A DNA stretch of 64,000 nucleotides from Microstegium vimineum (GCA_022036555.1 CM039139.1:17142657-17206656), one strand, 5' to 3'. Positions 1 through 12,327 are shown, counted from the first letter of the stretch. Translations and numbers: made by a program. The notes: generated from the letters alone by a model not told the origin.

Positions 1-442
1 CATTGTACTACTAACCAATCTCGTACTAAATGATCCGGACAGAAAGAATAGTTGCTAATTGATTGATCAAGATCGACTCGATCACTCGACCGGACTGGTG
101 GCAAAAACATAAAAATCGTCGTGGTTGGTTACCTGTACGTCCCTGCCGTTCCCAGGGAAAATGCCACCATCCTTGTCCTCCGGAGGAACTTGCTCTTCTT
201 GGTGGCGGGGCCATACGGAAAGAGAGAAAAATGAACCTTGTCAGTTTTTGTCCGGAGTCCAATGGCACAAGGTTAATAAAGGACTCCTGCTTGTGCAATT
301 TGCTCATTCCTCTCTCATTTTCCTTTCGGGAAAACTGCCAACTGCTAGCTCCTCTTTCACCATATGCATGGACTATATTCATTCATGCATGTGGGCATTA
401 TGCGTAGGTACTGACTTTTTTATCTGTGGGTTCCGTATGTTC
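1..442. other. Left-edge sequence without a recognisable gene
   Basis: Short open frames run through this stretch on both strands. None shows a known domain, and one continues without change into the adjacent LTR, which argues against a real gene. I see nothing further here. Confidence 0.5.
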
Positions 443-628
443 CTACGTGTCGGGTACAAAGGTAAGGGGTACCCTAAACCATTCGATAAACTAACGCTCA
501 ACATAGCAACCATTTTTAAGACAGGATCTGATCAGCCGCTCGAGTCCACGAAGAAAGGCCCATCACACGGAGCCCCCCCGCACCGGCCACAGCAACTAGT
601 CGTGGGCTGGCCCATTCCTGGAAAAATA

Positions 629-768
629 GACGGACAAGGGGTCGAACGAACGACCCCTCCGCCTCCGCCTCCGCTCCGACTGACGGACAGGGGTCGAACG
701 AATGACCCCTCCGCCTCCGCCTCGACTCCGACTGACGGACAGGGGTCGAACGAACGACCCCCGGACAG
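629..768 (+). repeat. Internal 52-53 bp tandem repeat in the solo LTR
   Basis: Units begin at 629, 682 and 734, each opening GACGGACA-GGGGTCGAACGAA. The first two carry a CCGCCT-rich tail and the third is cut short. This array creates the long open frames seen across the LTR on both strands. Confidence 0.8.
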
Positions 769-1319
769 GAAACTCGATCAGCTCACCTACTCCCGGTATG
801 GGGTAAAGGGGATCCGATGCGCCTACCTGCCCCCGCCTAACGCCATGGGCGCCCACTACCGCGGTCAAATCCACCAACTCACCGCCCATGCCCTGGACCT
901 CCATCAACTGTGCTGCCGCTGTAGCCACGTCGCGAGTACGGACTCCAGAGGCACCCCTCGAGCCATGAACAGGACATCCCTCGACTGTGTCTTCAGGGAT
1001 ACGACAGGACCACGCTGGTCTCGACCCCCCGTCGACCAGGGGGCTCGACCACTGCCTCCAACCACTCCGGTATGGGACCCGTCCCATCCGCTCCGTCCCG
1101 CTTCAGCTGTGGGACTCGCACCCATCTTCCGAAGGTCAACCCTGCTGCACCATGCCGTGCGGTGATGCCCAGTCAGCCATCACCGCGCCCTGAACACCGG
1201 AAGGGCGGGAAGGCCATGCCGCCACAGTGATCGACGTCCCTTCGCCAGCATGGCGCCACGGACACGCCTCCCATGCCGCTACAGTTTAGGACTCTGTACT
1301 CTCCGACCTCCCCTTGGTC

Positions 1320-1327
1320 TATAAAAG
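1320..1327 (+). promoter_or_regulatory. TATA box of the solo LTR
   Basis: TATAAAAG stands in a GC-rich context about 370 bp before the LTR end. This is the expected place for the U3/R border of a plant LTR. It is the only clear core promoter sign in the first 3 kb. Confidence 0.6.
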
Positions 1328-1697
1328 GGGACGCCGGGATAGAAGAAGGAAAAAAGGGGTATTGGCATTCGGACATCAGCTCTGACCCTCATACACCACA
1401 CACCCGATTGCTTGATCGACCTCTCAAGCAATCAACCGACCACTTAGGATAGCCCCGCTAACCCTAGGCCTCAGCTCATCCTGAGCACCCCCGTGTAAAC
1501 CTGCTTGTACCCCCTGTATGAGTACTTCGGTGCAAGATAATACAATCCATCCTCCCCCGCTGGACGTAGGGTCTTCTGTGCCCGAACCAGGATAAATCTT
1601 GTGTTCTTCTTGCATCACGTCTGGGAGAGGGAGCACGCAATATACAAATTTACTAGCCGGTGGTCTTGACCCCCTGGGTCATAACACCGACACTACG

Positions 1698-3154
1698 AAA
1701 GCAGCAACTTGATCATTAAGGCATGGGGCCTATAGCATTATTATGATTTGTATTACATGCTACTTCAATAAAGAGATTATTGTGCATTCTGGTAGTTGTC
1801 TTATACGTATTACATTTACACTATACTGAAAGTTTGTGCTTGTTAGGATTATTGTTGTCATCCCTAAATACACCATATATATCAAATTGTCAATTTGTCC
1901 CAACACCCTGAGGCAATAGAACAGAAACAATTAATTGAAGGATTAAAAAATTTTAGAGTAATTTATTTTTCACACTGGGAGCATGCTTCCTGTAAACCCA
2001 AAATCGGGTGTAAGAAGAATCATTGTCATTTGGGCACAAAAACATCAGGTCGTTATCAAATGTTTCCAAAAATATACATAAGCTTTGGTTGTGCTAGCTA
2101 CTAGGATGCTTCCATGATGAAACCTATGTTACTGACCACTGGCCAGTGGCCAGTGCCCAAACTTTTGTGCAGGAAATTCATGATCGTGTAAGCTGTGAAC
2201 GGTGGCTGCTTTTACTTGTATGCAATGCCTGACGCGTATGCAATTATTCCTCTGATCATAGTAAAGGCTAACACTTGCTCTGCATTAATTCTGCAGTTCC
2301 CAGTTCCCATGGCGCCATCTCGTGGCTTCTGACTTGTGAGACATGGACACCAGCTAGCCTAGCTGCTCGGCCGCTCAGCAACCAAGTGAGCAACTACTCC
2401 CGACCTCTTTTAGTCTGCTAGACGATGGAACAAGGTACTTGTCTGCAGGCTCGCATCAATAGACTGTCCAATCGTGGGACCATTTGTTTTGTTAGCTTAC
2501 GTGGCATATCTTCGTTCGTTCTTTATTTTTCTTTTCTTTTTTAATATACATAATAACAAGCGTATAAGCTCGCCCACAATGCTGTTAGCTACGTAGCTAG
2601 CTGATGTGGAGGTGAGAGACAAAAATAAACATCATTATATATTATTGGACCCACACATTTATTTTTACATATCCACGTTATAATAGCTAGCTAAATAGCT
2701 AGCTGTTAGGGACGTCCTAATGCCCCACCTCAAAGGTGATGGACTACTGATTAGGCAACTGAATGCATACCATTTCATATAAGGGAGCTTCAGCAAAATA
2801 TAAATGACAAACAAGCCATTTAGAATGATTAAGGTGGTATGACACACTCTAATTTTATTGGTCTTCGGCGCATATCACTAAAGGCAGGCTAAGTGCTGTT
2901 CGTGTGATCATTGCGACGAAGCTTGGTTATAACGACGCACCCTTCACATCTCCACTCCACTTCACTGAGATGAAGCTTGGTGATAACGGCGCATAGAGAT
3001 AAAGTCATGCATGTTCACTTGAACTTATTAATCATGGTATAATATTTTTCTCTTATAGCAATAACAAAATAGCTTTAGCCGGCTTATGAGTTGTAGAAAC
3101 CACCATTAGCCAAGAAAGATAGGTCGCCTAACAACACATTGGTGTTTGATCTTT
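1698..3154. other. AT-rich intergenic stretch, no gene seen
   Basis: About 1.45 kb with only short open frames. It contains runs of the palindromic GCTAGCTA type around 2590-2705 and a repeated AGATGAAGCTTGGT-like segment near 2918-2990. I cannot assign it to an element family. Confidence 0.4.
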
Positions 3155-3169
3155 TGATGAGGTTCTATT

Positions 3170-3718
3170 TTTCTCGAATACGCAAAAGATTTGCGCATCA
3201 TTGTATTAAGATAGAAGAGAGTTTTTTACAATGCGCTTTTGGCGCGGCACGGGGGGTTTACAAGTATCCACGCACACAGCACCCTCCCCCCTCACTCTTT
3301 AAGCTACTACTCACGCAACAAACAACCTAACTTGGTGGCCCCGGCTTCGATCCACAGATCGACGGTGTGCCTGATGGTGGTAAGCAAGTGACCGGCCGGG
3401 TTCGCCTCGCCTCGGAAGCAGCGCGCGTTCCTCTCCTTTCAGATCTCCCAGACCACCAAAGAGAATAGTGTGTCCGCCCCTTTCCTCTTGTCGCCGTTCC
3501 TTCTACTTCTCCATCGGTCCCACCATGAGAGCAAGGATGGATCACCGACCTGCGAGGTGCTCAACCCGAGGACCGCTAGGATGGTCCACCAAATCTGTCT
3601 CGAGAAAGCGCATCCGGCAATGATGTGGTCTATCGTCTCCGGCTCTTGGTCGCAGAGGTAGCAGTTGTCGTTCACCGGCCTCTAGATGATGTCGCTTCCT
3701 TCTGTCTGCGGCCGGCAA
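3170..3718 (-). mobile_element. 5'-truncated LINE (L1-type) insertion, 549 bp
   Basis: Flanked by a perfect 15-bp direct repeat TGATGAGGTTCTATT (3155-3169 and 3719-3733), the size expected for target-primed reverse transcription. Read on the minus strand, the element carries the C-terminal reverse-transcriptase-associated zinc-binding region (CYLCDQEPETIDHI...GCAFSRQIWW). It ends with the grass LINE tail (CGCAAATCTTTTGCG-like, then TTCGAGAAAA) at 3170. Only the last part of the second ORF is present. Confidence 0.9.
3327..3675 (-). pseudogene. LINE ORF2 C-terminal zinc-binding remnant
   Basis: The frame encodes a CxxC...H...C zinc-binding region typical of the tail of plant L1-type ORF2 proteins, followed by the WKERNARCF-like block. 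An in-frame TGA stands after VVWEI, where the family normally has tryptophan, and reading resumes in the same frame beyond it. It lacks endonuclease and reverse transcriptase, so it is a dead fragment. Confidence 0.85.
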
Positions 3719-3733
3719 TGATGAGGTTCTATT

Positions 3734-4296
3734 AGCTGGTGACGCTGAATAAAAAGCATCTCGTCTAGACTAATTAGATTTATCCTAATCTTACTCTTGA
3801 GGGAACTGGATCCTAAATCAAGGATAATACTTGTAGGACTATCTACACGGTATTGCTAATGTAGGAGTGGGATCCTCAACCTCTACTCGACAATGAGTCA
3901 TTGACAACTAGATGAGTCGTATATATATGGACTATCGAGGACAAGATACCGAGAAAGCTAAATGATGAGGAAAAAAAGGTGGCTGCACATTTTCTTCGAA
4001 TTGCTATATTGAGTTTTCAGACGATATGCTTAGATAATGCAAAGCATATTATTGTTATAGGAGTGAGTAGTTCTTATCTCACAATCCCCATTGCCTTTCA
4101 TTCTAAGAGAATGTGGTCCGAGCACATGTGGACCAAAGAATCTAGTGAATCTAACGGTTGAGATGCATTGCATGTGAAGAGATAGATGATTGAGATAATC
4201 CATGTGTTCACATGGGCATGTGGCATATACTTCTTGGTCCGAGCCCTCCGATCAAGATCAAACAATTCCTCTCAACCTTCCGCATGTGCGGGTAAA
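3734..4296. other. Intergenic stretch, no gene seen
   Basis: Short open frames only, moderately AT-rich, no recognisable domain or terminal repeat. Confidence 0.4.
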
Positions 4297-4299
4297 TAA

Positions 4300-4794
4300 G
4301 AGCAAGTATTATAAGAGGCTGCAAACTGACTAAATGATGAGGTGGAGGAGAGATGAGAGAAGAGAGAGAAGAAGCACGTTGTAAGCTTACAACCAACTTC
4401 GGCACAAGAACCAAAAAAAATTATGAGAGAGACATATAGGGTATGCATTAATTATGAAGAAATAGCTATTATATGAGTAGGCTTAAGAAGGTTGCAAGAA
4501 CTTTTACAGCCAGCAGTGGGATATGTACTCCATACTCACAAATGTTGTCGTTTTGGAAAACGACATGGTCTCCAAAGTGTAACTTTGACTACTTATTATT
4601 TGAAAAATATTTATTAAAATATAATATATGTATATTTTTATGAAAGTATTTTTTAAGACAAATCTATTGATATGATTTTTACATTTTAAAACTCAACAAT
4701 TTAAAAGTTATTCATAATTTATATTCCCAATGTTTGACTAAAACCTTGTCCTAAACGACAACCTTTTTAACTACGAAGGATATTAAACTTGCTC
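4300..4794. mobile_element. Tourist-like (PIF/Harbinger) MITE interrupted by another MITE
   Basis: The left end GAGCAAGTATTATAAG and the right end (reverse complement GAGCAAGTTTAATAT) are inverted repeats. TAA flanks both sides (4297-4299 and 4795-4797), the TSD type of Tourist elements. The same terminal sequence occurs in the intact-looking MITE at 54832-55186, which supports the family. Its body is split by the element at 4528-4780. Confidence 0.75.
4528..4780. mobile_element. Stowaway-like MITE nested in the Tourist-like MITE
   Basis: The termini (CTCCATACTCACAAATGTTGTCG at left, the inverted form of TCGTTTAGG...ACGAAGGA at right) are imperfect inverted repeats in Tc1/mariner-derived Stowaway style. 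TA dinucleotides flank both sides (4526-4527, 4781-4782). The AT-rich interior has no coding capacity. Confidence 0.65.
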
Positions 4795-5339
4795 TAAAGC
4801 GACCCCTGCTACTGGCGGCTTGTCAACAGCTACCGGTTGGACCAATATTTAAGAAGCTGATAAGAAACTGACAACATTAGGTGTGCAGCTAATGTATGCA
4901 TCAATGCAAACCTTCATCCATGGACCAAACATTTAAGTAATTGATCATCGTCTGGTTTAAATAGCTTTTGCATGCAAGTACTGCATGCGTACTCCATTTC
5001 GCCAGCAATCTCTATCCCTGAATAAATCAAGTTGTTTTGAGTCAACCTTTTTATGTTCGACTAGGTTTACATAAAAAGAACATAAATATTTATAATACCA
5101 AATGAGTATATGTATATATAGTAAAATGTGTATTTAACGTACTTGTAAAATAGCCGTTAAACCCATAACGCGAACACACCACAAACGCTGACACTCTAAT
5201 GTGAAGTTCAGAAAGTACGTCCCCCGGCACGCCTTCATCGACCATTTAAGAAACATGCGTATATGTCTAAGACTTGGAACCGTTTGGTCGATTAATATAT
5301 ATATATATGGCCAAATAACACACTCTTATCACTACTACA

Positions 5340-6175
5340 GCCTGCCGGGTCTGACAAAACCAACAATGATAGATCTTCACTGTCGGTTCGTGGCTGGAAA
5401 AAAGTGCAGCGTCTCTACCCTTTTATTGCCGGTTCCAGCCACGAACCGGCACTGAATTAGCTCATCATCACTGTCGGTTCGTGGCTGGAGCCGACAGTGA
5501 TAACCTGGACACTTTCACTGTCGGTTTCAGCCACGAACCAGCACTGATGAGGAGCTTCACTGTCGATTCGTGGATAGAACCGACAGTGCAGTTATTTTTT
5601 TATTTTTGTAAACGACCTCATATGGAAAAACTTTCTACATGAAAGTTGTAGATCTCGAAAGGTTATGAAACTTTGTAGTTCACAACTTTTTCATTTGAAA
5701 TCATCTTGTGATCGAAAAATACGTTCGAATGTGTCAAATTTGAAATTCAAAATTTTGTAAACGACATCGGATGAAAAAACTTGCTACATGAAAGTTGTAG
5801 ATCTCGAAAAGTTATGAAACTTTGTAGTTTACAACGTTTTCATTTGAATTCATTTAGTGGCTCAAACAATCAATTTACACTCGGTTTAGTATAGAATGAG
5901 GTGAACTAAAAACCGAATCTAGACACAAGTGAGTCATGGGTGGAGTGGTAGAGAAGGTACCGTGCGAGGCCGAGGTCTGAGGTTCGAATCCCCTCTGGAG
6001 CGCATTCGCGATTTTACGCGAAAAAATGCGCGACTTGCGACATCCATCACTGTCGATTCGTAACGAACCGGCAGTGATGCGGATCATCAATGGCATAACC
6101 GGACAGTGATGTCATCACCTCATCACTGCCGAAGTGGTTGTGCCGGTTCAAAATCCGGCAGTGATGAGAGATTTT
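5340..6175. mobile_element. CACTA element, left half (left copy)
   Basis: It starts CACTACTACAGCC after TAT (5337-5339). Subterminal regions are full of direct and inverted copies of a TCACTGTCGGTTCGTGG / CCGACAGTGA motif, as in CACTA elements. The interior has two diverged copies of an approximately 150-bp unit (TTTTGTAAACGAC... near 5605 and 5753). It is cut at 6175 by copia A. The matching right end with TAT is found only in the right copy (28420). No transposase is encoded. Confidence 0.8.
5934..6005 (+). other. tRNA-like segment inside the CACTA element (left copy)
   Basis: GGTGGAGTGGTAGAGAAGG resembles an A-box region, and GGTTCGAATCCC is a perfect B-box core, at tRNA-like spacing. The T-arm stem pairs poorly and no convincing cloverleaf or anticodon arm could be drawn, so this is a tRNA-derived relic rather than a tRNA gene. 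Confidence 0.45.
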
Positions 6176-6444
6176 TGTTGTAAAACACATGGACTCTATC
6201 CTAGAAGAAAAGGAAAGGAAGAATCATAATCCTAGTCCGTTTCTATGTGGGTTCTTACCAAACTCATAGGCCCTGACAGGACTATATATATGTGGGAGAT
6301 TTATGTTGTAATCACCAATATCAAGAGGAATAAAGAATAGTCTCCCTATCTTGTGTCTACTTGTTCTACTATTTTCATCTACTATGTTGACCATGAGAGA
6401 CGGAGAGGGAAAGATCCGAACCGCCGACAACGAGTTTTATAACA
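6176..6444 (+). mobile_element. Copia A 5' LTR, 269 bp
   Basis: It begins TGTTGTAAAACAC and ends TTTTATAACA. The TSD ATTTT (6171-6175) stands on its left and recurs at 28381-28385 after the LTR end of the right copy. CGTTATCAGCACC follows directly, a primer-binding arrangement common in short-LTR grass copia elements. A TATA-like ACTATATATATG lies near 6280. Confidence 0.85.
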
Positions 6445-6816
6445 CGTTATCAGCACCACAAGCTCTACGTCGACATCGCCGTTGAAGTTGTCGCCGATCT
6501 TCGACATCGACGCTGACGTCCCCCGCGCGACTACTTCGACGATGTCGACATCCCCGACGTTGTTAGCGGAACGGATCTGCTAAGCACTGCATTGATATGT
6601 ACCGTCGTCATCAAGCAGGCATGCCTACGACAATGCCAAACGCCATACGCGGTATGTATCTACTAACCACTGTCCTATGCGTCATGTGAGGTAGATCAAT
6701 TGACATCCGTAATAATCAAATGTATGCTTTGGTTTGAAATAGTAGATTGGTTTTGGTCTGACAATGAAATCAGATTTATTTTCCAACCTACTTGTGTCGA
6801 TCTCGATCACCGACTC

Positions 6817-6907
<91 letters not shown>

Positions 6908-9900
6908 TATGAATGGGGCCACGAGATCGCATAATCTTGGAAGGATTATTTGCACGTAAATTTTTCATCTACAATAACAAAGCCAAGAAGGCAATTACTA
7001 ACTTACGTCATGCATCAAGCGGCATAGCAGCCCTGCCTGAGCTCATTACATGGAGATGTATACATCTAGTATATTGAATTCAATTTTTTTAACATGCAAA
7101 TCAACCGTGGCCGTTGTTGTCATTGCACGCACACACCTAATGCAGCAGAATAACAGATGGTTATGTTTCGGCTAGCACACCGACATGCACCACACAACAC
7201 CGTTTTTTCCTGGCTCGTATGCAGCACTGCACTGTTTTCCATTGCCCGCATGCATCAGAAATTACATTGCCCTGTTTTGCACCAGCGCACTTACGTAACC
7301 ATGGCACATAACCGCTAGCCTCCACGCATGGCTTGCACGCCACCGTGCCACCAAGGCAAACGCTCGAGCAGCCTGCACGCTGTTGGGCCCGCATGCCCTC
7401 TCCATGGTCGTGCTGTTCATGAACGCGCTTGTACGACGCCGCTGCATGGTTTCGATTCCAAGCCTGATTGATGGATTAAAAGAAAAAAAAAGAGGAAAGG
7501 CTACGTGTGGCCATCTCGACTTGGGAAGAGCAGCCACAGATCAAGCAGAATTTTGATCCTCAGATCCTAAAGGACTACGGACCATGTACGTTCGAATTAA
7601 AAGAATTGAGCCATGAAAAAAAAACATAAAATCCAGCGATATTAAGAAAGGGTTCAATAAATCTGAAATTTATGAATAAGACATTGATTCTTGCAGAGTT
7701 GACAATAGATAAAGTATTCCGGCAGAATAATGCCCTATTCTCTGGTATTTGTGAAGAATTAATGGTGTTTTTAGAATATAAACCCTTTGTTTATGCATAT
7801 TTACTATATTTCTTATACCTGTATGTATAAAAGCGTGCATACATACACATTAAATCTGAAGTTTAATGGGTGTGATTAATTCCTATGTTTTGAATTTAAT
7901 TCAGAAAATGCTAGTGCAACTTTGCTATATTTTTTTTATACCATGTACTTGTAAGTTTTTTATTAGTACACTAGAAACATGGTATAAGATATATGAGCCC
8001 TCTGAATCCTACAGACCTTAGACTTATCACCTTTGAGAGGCTCATATTTCTTTTTCCTAGCATAATGAATTTTTGGGATAAAATAAATGGTTGGTATTAA
8101 TTCTGAAAATTAACATATACCATGATATAGACCCTGAAAAATGCTAAGAATACTTCTAAGAATTTTTTTATAACCATCTACTACCTTTTTGCACCTTATC
8201 ACTTGTTTACATGTACTAAACTTATATGCACATGATTTAATTTATGTTAATATATGCATGCTTGAAAGAAAGAAGAAATATCCTGGAATTACTCTGAATG
8301 GTAGAATTATTTGTTATGGTCATTATTAAATCCATGTAGGATATTTTGCTACCATTGAAGTGTAGTGAATTCATGATATATATTTCCTGATTATTCTCTA
8401 GAATGAGTATATGGCCGAGAGAAATAACAAATATATTGTATGACTCACTGCATGAGAAAATTCTCAAATTATGATTATAGAATATCATATTCCATTGAAA
8501 ATTGAATTTTAAAGCTTGTATGCTTATAGTTTGTGGTGTAATGCTACTTTATAAATAATAGATTGAAGCTTTGGATTGAATGTCTAGAAGACAAGATGGT
8601 AAATAAAATTTTAAGCAATGTATATTCTCGAAGAAATGTCTCTTGAGTATAGAAATGTCAAAGAGCTATTTAATACATGAAGTATTTAAATTTATCATCA
8701 GAAATTACTCAAATAGAAGTTGAGTTTGAATTTTTTCGACAATTAAATGAACCAGGATATATGACTTGTATATATTACACTCCTAGAAGGATTGTGATTA
8801 CATATCACTACTATGAAATAAAGCATGCATGCAGCTGCTAAATGTCAAGCATTCAAGCTAAGCCATATAAGAATGAATAAGAATTTTTGAGGTTTCTCGA
8901 AGAAGAATTTAAATCATGTGCTAACATACTTATATTGTATTTAAACTTATATTATCTATAAGTATTAGTAGTAATGGTGGTGCATTAAGTTTTAATTCCA
9001 GTTGAATTAAGTGGATTATGTAAACTCGTAGAAGAGTTAATGGTTATTTTATTAGCTTGAAGACTAATACGAAGCATTTAATATTCTTAGTTGCAATTCT
9101 TACTTGAAGTAATATGTGTTAATCTTGCATGGAATAAAATAGATTTATATGTTTTACATATAAATAATTGCCAGTTTTTGCCTATCCAAATAAGTATTGC
9201 ATTGATTTTATCCACAAATAATCCTTAATTAAACATGAAGGTTACAGTTCTTTGTGCACTACTACCATGTAGATAGAAGGGAAACTGAATTTTCTAAAAG
9301 CACATGAATATTTGGACTATATTAGCATATTAAAAAAACTAGAAGTTTATATTCTACCCCAAATATATTATTGTGTACACTGAATAATACACTAAATATA
9401 TGAATTTCGTGCCACAACCATTGAATACTAGAAGTATGATGCATGAAGCATATTTCAACTTGAAGTAATTATTACATGAAAAGGGGGAGAAATTTTGGGT
9501 AAAGGCATAAGAAAATGTGGGTAATATATATTTAATATGCATAATAAAACTAAATCTATCTTTAAGTGAAGCTTGTAGCTTTGTATTTGTTATTATCTAT
9601 TTTGTTGGATTGAATACCAATATTCCATATTACACATGAATGTGTATCACTATATTGTGCTCCCATTGAGCTATAACTATCTCCCCTCATACATACATAT
9701 TAGCATGGAAGCTATGTTTGTAGCTTGTAGCTACTAATTTTCCCCTTGTAATTAAATTGGCTATCTAGCATGTTATGCCAAAATAATTTTTATTGAAATA
9801 ATGAATATGTTGCTTTTCTAATGCATTGCATGCATAAGCAATATGATTGATCTAAGGTTAGACAGCTTGAGATCAGGGGGAGAGTTAATATAAAATTAGC

Positions 9901-10855
9901 TCAATGAAGACTAACCCATTTGATGGGATGAATAAATTATGGAATTAAAATGTTAGATAACATACTTATGATGATTTGAGATTTATGAAGAAAAGGCATT
10001 TAGCAATTTTTGCATTAATGGCAATTAGAAAATTCTAGAAGAAATTCCATGAGAATTTGAATGTTGCGTATTTTATACATTTGAAGTATATTATCCATTT
10101 TTATGTATGAGTATTTTGATTATTTTTAGGCTATAAACAACTGCATTTACTTAATAACCCCCATGTTTAAATATGTGTGTGAATATTTCCTAAAAAAAAT
10201 TATCATAACATACATGAATGGGCCTCCACCTGTAGATGGAGATATGTGAATTTGAATTACTTTAAGCCCGTGATAGGGGATATCTTTTGAAGTATGCTAT
10301 TAAAGATCTAATATTGGCATTAGGGGGAGAGAAAGCCTATTCTGAATGCCAAATATTATTTCCATAGAAGGAAAATGATCTAAAGAAAATATTCCTCGAA
10401 GCTTGAAGCAGGAATAATATCACACACTAAATCAAACAATAGTTTGACTAATGCTCTTGGAAAGCATGAAGCGGAGCATATGCCAGATATTTTGAAAAAT
10501 GAGAGGAGTAACTTGAAGTTATAAACCTGAAGTTGTGTTTACTAGTAGTAAACTAAATGTTGTATACTATACTATAAAGCTAAAATCTATGGGGACACCT
10601 GTGGGTTATAGTTTAATGTATACTATTAAATAGAAATAAAATGAAACTCCTCCATTCTTATGAAGAGAACACCTCATTAAGAAGGTTAAGCACCTCATGA
10701 AGAGGATCATCATGAAGATGAAATCCAACATACTAAGCACGCGTATCATTAATGTTGGGTATGCAAAACAATAATTATCTCTTGTTTTGGGAAATGATAA
10801 AGAGACAGAATAATATCACATCATGTGAATATTGGGAGAAATAATAGTTGTCGAC
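6445..10855 (+). mobile_element. Copia A internal region, 5' part, coding capacity lost
   Basis: This is the stretch between the copia A 5' LTR and the SIRE target site. It opens with a GC-rich leader, then a long TA tract, then more than 3 kb of very AT-rich sequence with no ORF above about 90 codons. Scattered pieces such as GAAGCGGAGCATATGCCAGAT near 10470 look like eroded pol, but no domain can be read. It is a decayed or non-autonomous element. Confidence 0.6.
6820..6905. repeat. (TA)n microsatellite
   Basis: An uninterrupted TA dinucleotide run of about 85 bp inside copia A. It is absent from the right copy, whose internal region stops about 50 bp earlier. Confidence 0.95.
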
Positions 10856-10860
10856 AACGT

Positions 10861-12327
10861 TGAAGAATCATGGCCCTAGTTGGTTTCGGTGATTAACGGT
10901 AATTAGCGATTATTATGGCTAACGTGTGTTTTACAGAGGCTATGCGTAGCTTAGCCATAGTGATCATCATGAATGGTCATCACTTAGCCCTCAAGATGGA
11001 TATCGTTTCGGATTTCAAAGAGACATGATGAAGACCCTAGAATGATAGGCTAAGTGTCATAAGGTGATGAAGGGCACTTAGAAATAGATAGGGCTTCTAT
11101 TTGATCTTTGACCGTACTATCAAGAGGGGTTGAGACTAGTAGCTTGACTTAGGAAAGCTTCATGACTTAGGTGTGCTGCACACTTGACTTCTTTAGCACT
11201 AAGCAAGCCTATGGTGACCGTAAGATAGCCAAGAACTTCTTCAGAATTCATCGCGACGAAACCGGAGTTGAAAAAGAAGTTTACTAGGCGTCGGACGCTG
11301 AGTCTGGAGGCGTCGGACGATAGCGTCGGACGCTGACGTCTGGATGACATAGCATCCGTCGGTCACCAAGTTTGAGCCCCTGAGTTTCAGAGGGCGTCGG
11401 ACGTTGTCCGTCACCTAGGCGTCGGACGCTAGGGTAGCGTCCGTCGGCCTTCCAGTGGGCCTGTTTTCAGTGCAAAACGAAAAGGGGCGTCGGACGCTGA
11501 TGCCTCAGCGTCCGTTGCCCAAAACATTGTGCAGAACTAGCCGTTGGGTAGGGCGACGGACCGTCCGTCGCCTAGGCGTCGGAGCGTCCGTCGCCAACTT
11601 AAAGAGCCAGCCCGAGGCAGTTTTCTTGAGGGCTATTTATAGCTCCTCACACTTCTCTCCCACCTGGCCTTTGCTCATTTCAGTTGCTGAGTTTGTTGAG
11701 AAGGTTGGGAAGAGAGCAAGAGCCCTAGAGTGAGAGATCGATTCGCGAATCCATCCATCCTCTCCTCTAGTTCATCCAAGAGTTCAAGTGTGCATCTTTT
11801 AGTTGTGAAGCTTGAGTGAGTCAAGTGAAGATCAAGGCTTGTTACTCTTGGTGATCGACATCACCTAGACGGTCCGGTGGCTGTAGGAGGAAGGTGATCG
11901 CCGGAGGATTGTCGGCGGCCCTTCTCCATCGACGTTGTGATCGGTTGTGGGCGATTCACCGAGCCGGAGTGGCAAAGAATCAGCCTGTAGAGAGCACTTA
12001 GTCCTTGCGCGGACTAAGGGGGAGCGATACCGTGCACGGTGCTCCAACGAGGACTAGTGGGAGTGTCGACTCCTCGATACCTTGGCAAAAAGTCGTCGTG
12101 TCAAATTTCTTTTGCCTCCTCCTCTTTACTTATTGCAATTACCTTCTTGTTGCTTGACTAGAATTGCATAGGGCTTTACCTCTTTCATTGCCATGCCTTG
12201 CTTGTTTAGATAGGACACACTTGGGAAAGCACTAGGGGGTTAATTGGCTCTTGTTAGGTTTTAATATTGCTTAGAAATTTAAAAGAGCCCAATTCACCCC
12301 CCCCTCTTGGGCATCTTGATCCTTTCA
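10861..12327 (+). repeat. SIRE 5' LTR, 1467 bp
   Basis: TGAAGAATCATGG...GATCCTTTCA. It contains a TATA box (TATTTATAG, from 11634) and, upstream of it at 11280-11595, a cluster of GCGTCGGACGCT / AGCGTCCGTCG motifs in both orientations. It differs from the 3' LTR by substitutions and by the number of these motif copies, so the insertion is not recent. Confidence 0.95.
11634..11642 (+). promoter_or_regulatory. TATA box of the SIRE 5' LTR
   Basis: TATTTATAG lies just downstream of the GC-rich motif cluster and about 690 bp before the LTR end. The same site is conserved in the 3' LTR near 24720. Confidence 0.6.

Larger units (their letters stand above)
448..1692 (+). mobile_element. Solo LTR, gypsy-like, 1245 bp
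   Basis: The block begins TGTCGG and ends CCGACA, a perfect short terminal inverted repeat. It is flanked on both sides by the 5-bp direct repeat CTACG (443-447 and 1693-1697). This is the signature of one retrotransposon insertion reduced to a single LTR by LTR-LTR recombination. A TATA box (TATAAAAG, from 1320) lies on the plus strand, followed by a typical R/U5-like end. No internal region, gag or pol is present. The superfamily call rests on general resemblance to grass gypsy LTRs and is less certain than the solo-LTR call. Confidence 0.85.

Noticed and set aside
125..1165. Open frame of 346 codons (and 596-1087 on the other strand)
   Set aside because: It starts outside the solo LTR and runs through its 52-bp GC-rich tandem repeats. 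There is no domain, and both strands are open because of composition.
5934..6005. Functional tRNA gene
   Set aside because: The B box is good but the T-arm and acceptor stems do not pair, and the segment is part of a CACTA element repeated at 27507.
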